From: Actinomadura sp. 6K520
GTDB taxonomy: Bacteria > Actinomycetota > Actinomycetes > Streptosporangiales > Streptosporangiaceae
Assembly (NCBI RefSeq): GCF_004349245.1
Contig: NZ_SMLC01000078.1
Coordinates: 1 to 33,558, forward strand
Direction of reading: 5' to 3'
Length of the DNA stretch: 33,558 nucleotides
The number at the start of each line of letters is the position of its first letter. The stretch's first letter is position 1. Shown one piece after another: positions 21,983-31,100 of this stretch. The notes below the pieces were generated by a model, which saw only the letters and a program-made list of their open reading frames with translations, was not told where the DNA came from and did no database searches. Made by a program: the position numbers and the translations under genes.

Positions 21983-22741
21983 TCAGTGCGGGCGGTGCGC
22001 CGGGCTCGCCGGAAGCATCGTAGGGTTGTCGGCGACCCGCACCAGGAAACGGCTGGCCCTGAGGAGCATGGTGGCCTCGGCGCCGCGGACGCCCCGGCGG
22101 GACCCGCTTCGCCGCAGGAGCAGCGCGGGGCTCCCGGGCTCCATCCCGAGCCGGGCGGCCTCGGGGCCGGTGGCCGCGACCGCGTCGACGGTCTGGTCGG
22201 CGGGATCGAAGACCACCCCGTAGGCCCTGGTCAGGATCTCGGCCAGCGGCAGTTCCGGCCGCGGGGCGGCCAGCAGGGTGGGGGCCAGTGAGGCGAGGAC
22301 GCGGCCATGTTCGATCGCGACCGGCTCACCGTCGGCGAGCGCGAGCCGGCTGAGCAGGTGGACGGCGGTTCCCGGCCCGGTGCCGAGTGTCCGGGCCAGC
22401 CGTTCTCCGGCGTCCACAGTGCCGCTCTCCAGTTCGACGAAGCCGAGCCGCGAACCGCGGGCGCGCAGGTCATCGGAGAGGGAGCCCGGACGCGCCCTCC
22501 CCGTCTCCGCCGAGGCGACGAAGGTGCCCTTCCCCGGGCGGCGCCGCAGCAGCCCTTCGCCCACGAGGAGGTCCAGGGTGTGCCGGACGGTCATCCGGGA
22601 GACCCCGTACCGCCGGCACAGCTCGCGCTCGGAGGGGACGGGGCTGCCGGCCGGCAGCTCGCCGCTGTCGATCACGTCCAACAGAATCGTGCGCAGCTGC
22701 AAGTACTTGGGGAGAGGACCCCTCGGGTCGATCGCGCGCAT
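21983..22741 (-). CDS. GntR/UTRA-family regulator
   Basis: A 252-aa regulator. The winged helix (LPKYLQLRTILLDVIDSGELPAG, SPVPSERELCRRYGVSRMTVRHTLDLLV, GKGTFV) lies at about 8-75 and the UTRA ligand domain at about 95-240, with the typical end TMLLRASRFLVRVADNPT. Targets are likely sugar or amino-sugar phosphate ligands. It is 23 bp behind the MFS gene and is the third gene of the HAD-MFS-GntR unit. The ATG at 22741 follows a weak RBS. Confidence 0.88.
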   Translation of the reverse strand: MRAIDPRGPLPKYLQLRTILLDVIDSGELPAGSPVPSERELCRRYGVSRMTVRHTLDLLVGEGLLRRRPGKGTFVASAETGRARPGSLSDDLRARGSRLGFVELESGTVDAGERLARTLGTGPGTAVHLLSRLALADGEPVAIEHGRVLASLAPTLLAAPRPELPLAEILTRAYGVVFDPADQTVDAVAATGPEAARLGMEPGSPALLLRRSGSRRGVRGAEATMLLRASRFLVRVADNPTMLPASPAHRPH

Positions 22742-22764
22742 GGTGATGGCCGTGTCCTGCCCGG

Positions 22765-23982
22765 TCAGCCGGATCCGGTTTCGTGGACCGCGCCGGCTCG
22801 GCGGTTCCCGGCGGGCTTGTCCGGCGCGCGCACCGTCGGCAGGCTCCGGATGACCAGGGCGACGGCCAGGCAGCCGCCGCCGAGGGCGGCGAGGGCGGTC
22901 GGGATCACGCCCGGCCCCCACCGCTCGACCGAGCCGCCGATGAGGCTGGGCAGCACACCGCCGATCATGGACACCGCGATCACGTAGGAGGTGACGCCGG
23001 GGATGCCGGGCAGCTTCTGGGTCAGCCAGACCAGTCCGGTCGGGAAGAGCGGCCCGATCCCGAGCCCGGTCACGAAGTAGCCGACGGGGGCCGCGGGGCC
23101 CCAGTGGGCGAGCAGCAGGCCCGCCAGCATCACGCAGAGGCTCGCGAACACGATCTGCCCCGCGGTGAAGAAGCGGGCGATCGGGCTGATCGCGAACCGG
23201 ATAGCGGTCATGGCCAGCCAGAACGTCGAGGTCGTCATGGCGGCGGTGCCGGCCGCCCAGCCGAGGCTCACCAGGTGGGAGGTCTCCCACCCGCCGACGC
23301 CGGACTCGGCACCGACGTGCAGCACGAAGAAGATCATGAACAGCCCGGTCAGCCGTCCCACGGCCGCCCAGCGGACGTCGGCCGGCACCCTGCGGGGTGG
23401 CCCGCCGCCGACGCCCCGCACCGTGGACAGGACGGCCAGCGACAGCACGGCGCACACGGCGAAGGCCCACGGATACATCCGCGCGGGCAGCGCGCCGACC
23501 AGGAGCGGCCCGAGGACGGCTCCGACGCCGAAGTTGCCGTGCAGCAGGTTGAGCTTGCCCGTGCCGTCCGAGCCGTAGAACTCGATGAACAACTCGTTCA
23601 CGCCGACGTCGATCCAGCCGAAGCCGACACCCGCCACGAACGCCGCCACCAGCGCGGCGGGCCACAGCGGCGCGGCGGCGAAGCCGACACACCCTGCGGC
23701 GATCACCGCCAGCGCCGCGACGAGGAAGGCGCGGTTGCCGGCCCTGCGCAGCCGCGGCGTGAACAGGACGCCCAGGAGCGCGCCGATGAAATGCACCGAC
23801 AGCGCGAGCCCCACCTCGCCCGACGAGAGGTCGAACCGGTCCTTCATGCCCGGCATCGCGGGCCCGTAGAGGGCCTGGAGGGCGCCGATCACCACGAACG
23901 AGACGCACATGCCGAGCATGGCCGTCCGGGTGAACGTCGTCGGCCCGTCCTTCCGCGGGGACGCGGACGGTGCCGCGCTCAT
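22765..23982 (-). CDS. major facilitator superfamily transporter
   Basis: A 405-aa protein with about 12 hydrophobic segments. The N-terminus MSAAPSASPRKDGPTTFTRTAMLG is cytoplasmic. The first helix bundle contains GIALQALYGPAMPGMKDRF and the DLSSGEVGLALSVHFIGALLG loop. It resembles the FucP/NNP-like sugar-proton symporter and MdtG-type branches. Direction and substrate are not clear. Its start overlaps the stop of the HAD gene (ATGA). The neighbouring phosphatase and GntR gene point to import and use of a phosphorylatable small molecule. Confidence 0.85.
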   Translation of the reverse strand: MSAAPSASPRKDGPTTFTRTAMLGMCVSFVVIGALQALYGPAMPGMKDRFDLSSGEVGLALSVHFIGALLGVLFTPRLRRAGNRAFLVAALAVIAAGCVGFAAAPLWPAALVAAFVAGVGFGWIDVGVNELFIEFYGSDGTGKLNLLHGNFGVGAVLGPLLVGALPARMYPWAFAVCAVLSLAVLSTVRGVGGGPPRRVPADVRWAAVGRLTGLFMIFFVLHVGAESGVGGWETSHLVSLGWAAGTAAMTTSTFWLAMTAIRFAISPIARFFTAGQIVFASLCVMLAGLLLAHWGPAAPVGYFVTGLGIGPLFPTGLVWLTQKLPGIPGVTSYVIAVSMIGGVLPSLIGGSVERWGPGVIPTALAALGGGCLAVALVIRSLPTVRAPDKPAGNRRAGAVHETGSG

Positions 23983-24614
23983 CGGTTCTGTGCGGAACGG
24001 CCGGTGAACGTGCCGCCGGGGAGGGCGGCCTCCAGCTCGGCCCGCAGCCGGGCCGCGTCGGTGAACAGCAGCGACTCGATGCCGACGGCCCTGGCCGCGT
24101 CGACGTTCTCCTGCCGGTCATCGACGAACAGCACGTCACCGGGCCGGGTCCGGAGCAGCTCACACGTCCGGTGGTAGATCTCGGGGCTCGGTTTCGTCAG
24201 GTGCAGGTCGGCGCTGAACAGCCGCCGCCGGAAGTGGCCAGCCCAGCTCCGCCCGTCGATCAGCCTGGCCATCTCCACCACCGCGTTGGACAGCAGCGCC
24301 AGCGGGACGTCCCGCGCGGCCAGCGCCTCGATGATCTCCATCGTGTCCGCGTTGATGTCGAGCCAGCAGCCGAGGTCGAGGTCGACCAGCCGCTCGACGA
24401 GGGCGTCGTCGACGGGGCGGGACAGCCGCTCGCCCACGTCCCGCCAGAACTCCCCGGCGTCCACCGCGCCCAGGTCGTAGGGCCTGCGGTTCTTCCAGTA
24501 GGCGGGCCAGAAGTCCGCGGGCTCGACGCCGAGGGCCTCCGCCGGCCGCGCGCCGGCGTCGTCGGGCGGAGGCCGGCTGATGACGCCGGCGTAGTCGAAG
24601 ATGACCCAGTCCAT
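23979..24614 (-). CDS. HAD-superfamily hydrolase (subfamily IA type)
   Basis: A 211-aa haloacid-dehalogenase-fold phosphatase. Motif I is FDYAGVIS with nucleophile D7 and Ala at D+2, where classical phosphatases have Asp. Motif II is LLSNAVV, motif III lies in LTKPSPEIY, and motif IV is DVLFVDDRQENVDAA. The missing second Asp is shared by the YihX-like/sEH-N group. The ATG at 24614 follows GAGGGGG. It is the first gene of the leftward unit, divergent from the DeoR gene. The substrate is unknown. Confidence 0.85.
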   Translation of the reverse strand: MDWVIFDYAGVISRPPPDDAGARPAEALGVEPADFWPAYWKNRRPYDLGAVDAGEFWRDVGERLSRPVDDALVERLVDLDLGCWLDINADTMEIIEALAARDVPLALLSNAVVEMARLIDGRSWAGHFRRRLFSADLHLTKPSPEIYHRTCELLRTRPGDVLFVDDRQENVDAARAVGIESLLFTDAARLRAELEAALPGGTFTGRSAQNR

Positions 24615-24687
24615 GGTCCCCCTCGGTCCGTCACGGCAGCTTCGGAAGGTCGCCGTGGCTATTCGATCACTTTGGCTGAGCGAATGC

Positions 24688-24723
24688 TTGACTAACGAAG
24701 GTCTATCATGTGAGATAACACAT
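24688..24723 (+). promoter_or_regulatory. promoter/operator directly before the DeoR gene
   Basis: TTGACT (24688-24693) is a good -35 box, and a candidate -10 (TGAGAT, 24711-24716) is 17 bp away. The inverted repeat ATGTG-AGATAA-CACAT (24708-24723) abuts the ATG and covers the -10 region, so it is a probable autoregulatory operator. No RBS is seen, which fits a leaderless message. Confidence 0.5.
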
Positions 24724-25482
24724 ATGGAAGGTTCGAATCGACTCCTCGACATCATCGAGTGCCTGCGCACGACCGAGCGGGTCAGCGTGTCGGAACTCGC
24801 GGAGCAGACCGGACGCTCGGAGATGACCATCCGCCGGGACCTCGACCAGCTGGCGGAGCAGGGCGTCCTCCGCCGGGTCCGGGGCGGGGCCGTGAGCCTG
24901 CTGCTGCGCGGCGAGGCGGTGCCCTTCGCGGTGCGCGAGCACGAGGCCGCCGACGTCAAGCGGCGCATCGGCGCCAAGATCGATGAGCTGGTCGCGGACG
25001 GGGAGTCGGTGATCCTCGACAGCGGCACCACCACCCTCGGCGTCGCCCGCGCCCTCATCCGGCGGCGAATCACCGCGATCCCCCTCGACCTGCACTCGAT
25101 GAACGCGCTGAGCGGCGCGGCGGAGGTGCGGCTCCTCGTCCCCGGCGGGCAGATGATCCCGGGAACGCAGTCGCTCGCCGGGCATCTCACCGAGATGTCA
25201 CTGCGTGCCCTGCGGGTCGACACGGCGGTGGTGGGGGTGTGCGGCCTCTCCGCCCAGCACGGGCTGACGGCGCACGACCTCTCCGAGGTGCCGATCAAGC
25301 AGGCCATGATCGCGGCGGCGCAGCGGAAGATCGCCGTATGCGACGGCTCGAAGTTCAGCCGCACCGGCCTGGGCCATGTCTGCCCGATCACCGATCTCGA
25401 CGCGGTCGTCACCGACTCCGGCGCGCCGCCGGCCGAGCTGGAGAAGATCGACGCCGCCGGTGTGGCGGTGATCCTCGTATGA
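24724..25482 (+). CDS. DeoR-family regulator
   Basis: A 252-aa regulator. The N-terminal winged helix is LLDIIECLRTTERVSVSELAEQTGRSEMTIRRDLDQLAEQGVLRRVRGGAV. The C-terminal sugar-phosphate-binding (DeoRC) domain shows ILDSGTTTLGVARAL, VPGGQMIPGTQSL and VGVCGLSAQHGLT, then VCDGSKFSRTGLG. The ligand is probably a phosphorylated sugar metabolite. The upstream frame to 24601 is not DeoR-like, so the ATG at 24724 is used. It is followed closely by a HAD phosphatase and a phosphopantetheinyl transferase in the same direction. Confidence 0.9.
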   Translation: MEGSNRLLDIIECLRTTERVSVSELAEQTGRSEMTIRRDLDQLAEQGVLRRVRGGAVSLLLRGEAVPFAVREHEAADVKRRIGAKIDELVADGESVILDSGTTTLGVARALIRRRITAIPLDLHSMNALSGAAEVRLLVPGGQMIPGTQSLAGHLTEMSLRALRVDTAVVGVCGLSAQHGLTAHDLSEVPIKQAMIAAAQRKIAVCDGSKFSRTGLGHVCPITDLDAVVTDSGAPPAELEKIDAAGVAVILV

Positions 25483-25525
25483 GTCCCGGCGGGCGCGTCC
25501 GGCGGGTCGGCCGGAGCGGGCGGCG

Positions 25526-26152
25526 ATGACGAAGGGGCCGGCGACCGGGCCGTTCGACGTGGTCATCTTCGACATCGGCGGGGTGATCATCGACTGGAAC
25601 CCCGTGCATCTCTACCGCGACCTCATCCCCGATCCCGACGAGCTGAATTGGTTCCTGGCCGAGGTGTGCTCGAACTCCTGGAATGCCGAACAGGACCGGG
25701 GCCGGACGTTCGCCGAGGGGATCGAGGAGGCATGCGGCCGGTATCCCGGGTACCGCGCCCTGATCGAGGCGTACTGGTCCCGATGGCCCGAAATGCTGGG
25801 CGGCGCGATCCCGGGTGTGCCCGAGATCATCACCGAGGCCGCAACGGCGGGCACGGTGATGTACGCGATCACGAACTGGTCGGCGGAGACCTATCCGATA
25901 GCGAAACGGAGGCATCCGGTCCTGGGGCTTTTCCGGGACGTCGTCGTGTCGGGCGAGGTGAAGATCATCAAACCGGATCCGGCGATCTTCCGGCACGCCC
26001 TTGACCGCTTCGGCGTGGCACCGCACAAGGCGCTGTTCGTGGACGACAATCCGGCGAACACCGCGGCCGCGGAGGCACTCGGAATGGGAACGGTGCTTTT
26101 CACCGATGCCTTCGATCTGCGGGAGCGGCTGAAACTGGCCGGGCTGCTGTGA
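25526..26152 (+). CDS. HAD-superfamily hydrolase, YihX-like
   Basis: A 208-aa phosphatase-type protein. Motif I is VIFDIGGVIIDWNP (nucleophile D16; Gly at D+2). The cap stretch WNAEQDRGRTFAEGIEE resembles YihX/HAD-IA3. Motif II is AITNWS, motif III IIKPDPAIF and motif IV LFVDDNPANTAAAEALGM. The last part (TVLFTDAFDLRERLKLAGLL) is conserved in the group. The family acts on alpha-glucose-1-phosphate or related sugar phosphates. It is 43 bp after the DeoR stop with a GGAG RBS. Confidence 0.88.
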   Translation: MTKGPATGPFDVVIFDIGGVIIDWNPVHLYRDLIPDPDELNWFLAEVCSNSWNAEQDRGRTFAEGIEEACGRYPGYRALIEAYWSRWPEMLGGAIPGVPEIITEAATAGTVMYAITNWSAETYPIAKRRHPVLGLFRDVVVSGEVKIIKPDPAIFRHALDRFGVAPHKALFVDDNPANTAAAEALGMGTVLFTDAFDLRERLKLAGLL

Positions 26153-26183
26153 TGCCCGGCGCGGTACGGCCCCGGGGGGACCG

Positions 26184-26840
26184 ATGATCGAGAAGATCCT
26201 GCCCGCCGGGGTCGCCGTGGCCGAGACCTTCCATGACCTGCCCGGCACACCGTTCCCCGAGGAGGAGGCGGCGATCGCCCGGGCGGTGGGCGGGCGCCGC
26301 CGGGAGTTCATCACCGTCCGCGCCTGCGCCCGGCGCGCCCTGGCCGACCTGAGCCTGCCGCCCGCCCCGCTGCCGCCCGGTGCCTTCGGCGCCCCGGCGT
26401 GGCCGGACCGTGCGGTCGGCAGCATGACCCACTGCGACGGCTACCGCGCGGCGGCGGTGGCGCACCGCTCGGACGTCCGGACGATCGGGATCGACGCCGA
26501 ACCGCACGCGCCACTGCCCGAAGGCGTCTTCGACATGATCGCCGTGCCGGGTGAGCACGTCCGGCACGCGGCCCTCCGCGGCGCGGAGCCGGAGATCCAC
26601 TGGGACCGGCTGCTGCTCAGCGCCAAGGAGTCGGTCTACAAGGCGTGGTCCCCGCTGACCGGTCTGTGGCTCGGCTTCGCGGAGGCCGACATCGTCCTGT
26701 TCCCCGACGGCCTGTTCAGCGTCCGGTATCTCGCCAGGAAGCGGCCGCCGGGAGGCCGGCCCGTCCCGGCGGGATTCTCAGGGCGCTGGCTCGTCACGGA
26801 CGGCCTCGTCATCACGTCCGTGACCGACGTCCTGGACTGA
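26184..26840 (+). CDS. 4'-phosphopantetheinyl transferase (EntD/Sfp-type)
   Basis: A 218-aa enzyme that moves phosphopantetheine from CoA to carrier proteins of polyketide or non-ribosomal peptide synthases. Motifs in order: REFITVRACARRAL, SMTHCDGYRAAAVA (catalytic/CoA-binding), TIGIDAEP with metal ligands D104 and E106, and LLSAKESVYKAW with E149 and K153. The length is normal for the EntD subgroup. It is 31 bp after the HAD gene with a GGGGGA RBS. No carrier-protein gene is in the window, so it probably serves clusters elsewhere. Confidence 0.92.
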   Translation: MIEKILPAGVAVAETFHDLPGTPFPEEEAAIARAVGGRRREFITVRACARRALADLSLPPAPLPPGAFGAPAWPDRAVGSMTHCDGYRAAAVAHRSDVRTIGIDAEPHAPLPEGVFDMIAVPGEHVRHAALRGAEPEIHWDRLLLSAKESVYKAWSPLTGLWLGFAEADIVLFPDGLFSVRYLARKRPPGGRPVPAGFSGRWLVTDGLVITSVTDVLD

Positions 26841-26846
26841 ACGGTC

Positions 26847-26870
26847 CCCGCGGCGCGATGGCGTGGCGGG
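26847..26870. terminator. possible terminator between convergent genes
   Basis: CCCGC (26847-26851) and GCGGG (26866-26870) are inverted arms in the 32-bp gap between the phosphopantetheinyl transferase and TetR genes. The inner GGCGC/GGCGTG bases may extend the fold. It is weak. Confidence 0.3.
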
Positions 26871-26872
26871 CT

Positions 26873-27523
26873 CTACTCTCTGCGCGCTTCCAGCGCGTCC
26901 AGGATCAGGTCCAGGCCGTAGCCGAACTCGCTGGTGTGGTCGTAGCCCGGCTGCAGGGCATGGTCGACGATCATCTCCGTGAGGTACGGCAGCTCGTCCG
27001 CCGGTAGGCGCTCGAGGATGCCGCCCGCCACTTCCTCGACTTCGTCCGGCGTCGTCACCGGCAGGTTCGCCTCCTGGAGGACGGACCCGGCGATGTAGCT
27101 GTCGATGAGCGAGACGGCGTGCGCGGCCATCGGCACCGTGAACCCCGCCTTCCGGAGGACGCGGAGGACGGCGTCGTGGTGGCGTAGCGTGGCCGGACCC
27201 GGGTTGCGGCGCGAGTCCATGAGGCCGAGGGCCCAGCTGTGCCGCGAGAGGACCGCACGCGCGGACGAGGCGCGGTGACGGATCGCGTCGCGCCAGTCGC
27301 CGCGCTCGGCATCGGGCAGCTCGATCGCCGCGAACACCGCGTCGACCACGCCGTCGAGGATCGCGTCCTTGTTCGGTACGTGGTGGTAGAGCGACATCGC
27401 CTCCACGCCCAGTTCCTGCGCCACCCGCCGCATCGTGATCGCTTCCACGCCGCCGCGGTCGGCGACCCGGATGGCGGCTTCCAGGACGCGATCTCGGCTG
27501 AGGGGTTGCCGTGGCGGTGGCAT
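26873..27523 (-). CDS. TetR-family regulator with TetR_C_1-type domain
   Basis: A 216-aa repressor from the ATG at 27523, which has GGAG at good spacing; an ATG/GTG further upstream is less likely. The HTH is LEAAIRVADRGGVEAITMRRVAQELGVEAMSLYHHVPNKDAILD, followed by a tetracycline-repressor-like C-terminal domain (SWALGLMDSRRNPGPATLRHHDAVLRVLRKAGFT, FGYGLDLILDALE). It is divergent from a deazaflavin-dependent nitroreductase-family gene. Between them are three identical or near-identical palindromes, so it should control both genes. Confidence 0.9.
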   Translation of the reverse strand: MPPPRQPLSRDRVLEAAIRVADRGGVEAITMRRVAQELGVEAMSLYHHVPNKDAILDGVVDAVFAAIELPDAERGDWRDAIRHRASSARAVLSRHSWALGLMDSRRNPGPATLRHHDAVLRVLRKAGFTVPMAAHAVSLIDSYIAGSVLQEANLPVTTPDEVEEVAGGILERLPADELPYLTEMIVDHALQPGYDHTSEFGYGLDLILDALEARRE

Positions 27524-27554
27524 GGCGGCTCCAGGGCACGGACGCATTGACAGG

Positions 27555-27606
27555 CTTACGAGCGTAAGCCATCCTTACGAGCGTAAGCTACTCTTACGAC
27601 TGTAAG
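27555..27606. promoter_or_regulatory. triple palindromic operator, 19-bp period
   Basis: CTTACGAGCGTAAG (27555-27568), CTTACGAGCGTAAG (27574-27587) and CTTACGACTGTAAG (27593-27606) start exactly 19 bp apart. The third differs at two positions that spoil its symmetry. TTGACA at 27547-27552 overlaps the first in the forward direction. This is a TetR-type operator array for the divergent pair. Confidence 0.78.
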
Positions 27607-27685
27607 GCACGCCCCCCCCGGGAGACCTGGGCTCGGCGAACGCCTGACCCACGACGCCCCCTCCGGGCGAGAGAAGGAGAGCCCG

Positions 27686-28060
27686 ATGCCGATGCCGAAG
27701 TGGTGGGGGCACGTGAACAAGCGGGTGTTCAACCCCCGCGCGATCGCGGGCGGGAAGTGGCCGGTGCTGACCCATGTCGGTCGCGCCTCTGGCACCACGC
27801 ACCGCACGCCGCTCGACGCGCATCCGGTCGACGGCGGTTACGTGTTCGTCCTGGTGTACGGGTCGGGCTCGGACTGGGTGCAGAACGTCCTGGCGGCCGG
27901 CGGCGCGCGGCTCCGGGTCGACGGGGACGAGGTGGAACTCACCGCCCCGCGCCTCATCGGGAAAGAAGAGGCGTTCCAGGTCCTGCCCGGCGAGGTGGCA
28001 CGCCCGCCCAGGCTGCTCCGCATCACCGAGTTCCTCCGAATGGACCTCGTCGCAGGCTGA
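27686..28060 (+). CDS. nitroreductase/deazaflavin (F420)-dependent oxidoreductase, Ddn-like
   Basis: A 124-aa split-barrel flavoprotein of the F420H2-dependent quinone/nitroreductase family (Ddn-like). Landmarks are MPMPKWWGHVNKRVFNPRA, PVLTHVGRASGTTHRTPLDAHPVDGGYVFVLVYGSGSDWVQNVLAAG and the end PPRLLRITEFLRMD. It reduces quinones or aldehyde-type and nitro substrates with F420H2. The RBS AAGGAG is strong. The gene is probably induced when the divergent TetR releases its three operators. A stress or xenobiotic response is likely. Confidence 0.88.
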   Translation: MPMPKWWGHVNKRVFNPRAIAGGKWPVLTHVGRASGTTHRTPLDAHPVDGGYVFVLVYGSGSDWVQNVLAAGGARLRVDGDEVELTAPRLIGKEEAFQVLPGEVARPPRLLRITEFLRMDLVAG

Positions 28061-28172
28061 CGATCGGCGGCCCGGCCGACGCTACAAGTGCCGGCGGCGC
28101 CAAGGGGTGTTGCCTTGTTCGAGGGGACGATTCTGAAGCGTCAGCGGTCGGAGGTTGAAAGGCTCTAAGGAC

Positions 28173-31100
28173 TCAGGAGGCGCTGGGTGTGGCGTGACCT
28201 TCGGTGAAGGCCGTGGTGAAGGCGTCGTCGCCGATGGCGGATCGCGCTGTGGCCGTGATGCGGTCGACGTCCCCCCGTTCTTCGGGTGGCAGGGGTGCGC
28301 CTGCGGACTCGCGCAGGGCGGCGGCTTCGCCGAGAAGTCGTGCCGCTTTCGCGGGGGTACCCGTCAGGGCCGCCGTGCCGGCCAGGCCTTCGAGTGCGAG
28401 CGCGATCGCCCTGGGGTCGCCGATGTCCTGGGCGACGGTGAGGGCCTCCCGGTGGAGTTCCCCGGCCGCCGCGGCGTCGCCTCGTTGTTCGGCGGTGAAG
28501 CCGAGTTCGGTCAGCCCGAGCGCGATGCCCGGCGCGTACCGGACCTCGCGTGCCCTGGCGAGGGCGTCGCGCATGTAGGACTCGGCGGCGTCCAGGCGGC
28601 CCGCGCGGCGGGCGGTGAGGGCCAGGCCGGTGAGGGCGAAGACCTCGCCGGGGCGGTAGCCGTGCTCGGCGGCGAGGATTCTGCCCCGCTCGTGACGCCG
28701 GTCCGACTCGGCGTGGTCGCCCGCCAGCAGGGCGATCCGGCCGAGTCCGGACTGGAGCAGCGAGACCTGGAGCCACAGCCCGAGCTCCTCGGCCAGCCGG
28801 AGCCCGTCGCGGCAGAGACCGGCGGACCTGCGATGGTCGCCCTTGATCTCGGCGAGCCGGGCGAGCAGGTCGATGGCCCGGACCTGCCCCCACCGGTCGC
28901 CCAGCTCCCCGAATATCGCCAGGCTCTCCTCTCCGGACCGTTCGAGCGCGCGGAGGTCGCCGCGGACGAGGGCATGGTTGGCCTCGGTGGCGAGGGCCGC
29001 GGCGGCGCCCCAGCGGTCGCCGAGCCGCCGGAACACCGGCAGCGCCCGTTCGACGAGGTCTCGGCTGAGGCTCAGGTCGCCGGCACCGAGCAGCACGTCG
29101 CTGAGGAACCACTCCGCTCTGGCGCGTTCCCCCGGGTCGGCGATGGCCTCCGTGGGCGTGCGGACGTCCGCCGTCCCCTCTCCCAGCAGATCCAGGCCGG
29201 TCTGCCAGGCCTCGGCCCGTGACCTGGTAGCGGTAGGGGCCTCGGCCTGGATGCCCAGCGCCACCGCGAAAGCGCGCCGCCCCTCGCCTATCCTGCCGCG
29301 CAGGTACCAGTACCAGGCCAGCGCGTTGACCAGACGCAGCGCGAGGCCGGCGTCGCGCCGCCGCACGGCCTCCTCGAGCGCGCCGCGCAGGTTGGCGTGC
29401 TCGGCGTCCAGGCGCCGCAGCCAGCGCCGCTGTTCAGGGCCGTGGAGCCGCGGCTCCGCGCGTTCGGCCAGTTCGGTGTGGAAGGTCAGCAGCCGCAGGC
29501 GGACCCGCTCGGCCTCGCCGGCCTCTTCCAGGCGGTTCAGGGCGTAGACCGCGACCGATTCCAGCAGCCGGTAGCGGGTCTGCCCCGGAGTGTCGGCCCG
29601 GACCACCATCGAGCGGTCGACGAGGCGGGCCAGCAAGTCGAGGACGTCCTCGGGCTTGACGTCGTCACCGTCCGCGCAGACTTCCTCCGCCGCCTCCAGC
29701 GTGCAGCCCTCGTTGAACACCGCGAGCCGACGCAGGACGAGGCGTTCCGGCCCGGACAGCAGTTCCCAGCTCCAGTCGATCATCGCGCGGAGGGTCCGCT
29801 GCCGTGCCGGGGTGCCGCGGTGGCCCGAGGAGAGCAGCCGGAACCGGTCGTCGAGCCGTGCGGCCAGGTCGTGGACGTCCAGTGCGCGCAGGCGGGTGGC
29901 CGCCAGCTCCAAGGCCAGCGGGACGCCGTCCAGCCGGCGGCAGATCGCGGCGACCGCGCGGGCGTTGGCGGTGTCGATCGTGAACCCTGGGACGGCGGCC
30001 GCCGCGCGCGCCTCGAACAGCCGGACGGCGCTGAACCTCCGGAGGGCCGCGGGCCCGTTGTCGGCCGGCGAGTAGGGCGATTGCAGGGGCGGGACGGGCC
30101 AGACCGACTCCCCCGCGAGCCGCAGGGGCTCCTGGCTGGTGGCGAGGATCCGCACCTCCGGGGCCGCTCGCAGCAGCCGCTCGCTGAACGCGGCGACTTC
30201 GTCGATCACGTGCTCGCAGTTGTCCAGGACGAGCAGCGTACGGCGCGTCCGCAGCACGTCGGCGAGCCGTGCGGCCGGATCGGCGGGCGCGCCGGAACGC
30301 GGCAGGCCGGGGGCGGTGTCGTCGCGAATGCCGAGCGCGGCGATCACGGTCTCCACGAGCCGATCGCCCCCCGGCGCCCTGGTCGTCCGGTCGAGCCCGG
30401 CCAGCTCGACGAGCCACACACCGTCCGGATGGTCCGCGGCGGCGCGCGCGGCGGTCTCCAGGGCCAGCCGTGTCTTGCCGACACCGCCGGGCCCGGTGAG
30501 GGTGATCAGCCGGGCCGCCTTCAGCAGCGCCTGGACCTCGGCCATCGCCTCGTCGCGCCCGACCAGCTCGCTGATCTGTGCGGGGAGGTTCGTCTGCGGC
30601 GGCGTCCCGGGCGCGGTGGCCAGGGCGGAGTCCTGCTCAAGGATCCGCCGGTGCAGGTCGGTGATCTCCGGCCCGGGGTCCAGGCCCAGTTCGTCACGCA
30701 GCCGCGTCCGGAGGTCGGCGTAGGTCTTGAGGGCATCGCTCTGCCGCCCGGTGCCGTAGAGGGCGCGCATGTACGCGGAGCGGAGACGTTCGCGCAGCGG
30801 ATGGCGTTCCACCAGGTCGCCCAGCTCGTCGGCGAGCGCACCCTGCTCGCCGATCTCCAGGTACGCCTCCGCCCGTTCCTCAATGGCGGTGAGCCGCTGC
30901 TCCTCCAAGAGCACCGTCGCCGGGCGCGCGAACTCCGCGTCGGCGAAGTCGGCGTAAGCCGGCCCGCGCCACAACTCGAGCGCCTCGGTCAGCAGGACCG
31001 CACGTGACCGCGGGTCGCGGGCCTCGCGCGCCCGCGCCAGCAGCCCGGCGAACCGCATCGCGTCGACGGCTTCGGTGTCCACCCGGAGCCGATATCCCAG

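Noticed and set aside
22783..24177. Long plus-strand frame opposite the MFS gene
   Set aside because: It is antisense to a protein with clear membrane helices and has no hydrophobic pattern or motif of its own.
24601..24723. Extended N-terminus of the DeoR protein
   Set aside because: The extension overlaps the divergent HAD start and operator and has no DeoR similarity.
28155..31007. Long plus-strand frames opposite the SARP regulator
   Set aside because: They are Gly/Gln/Arg-rich shadows of a gene with recognised domains.
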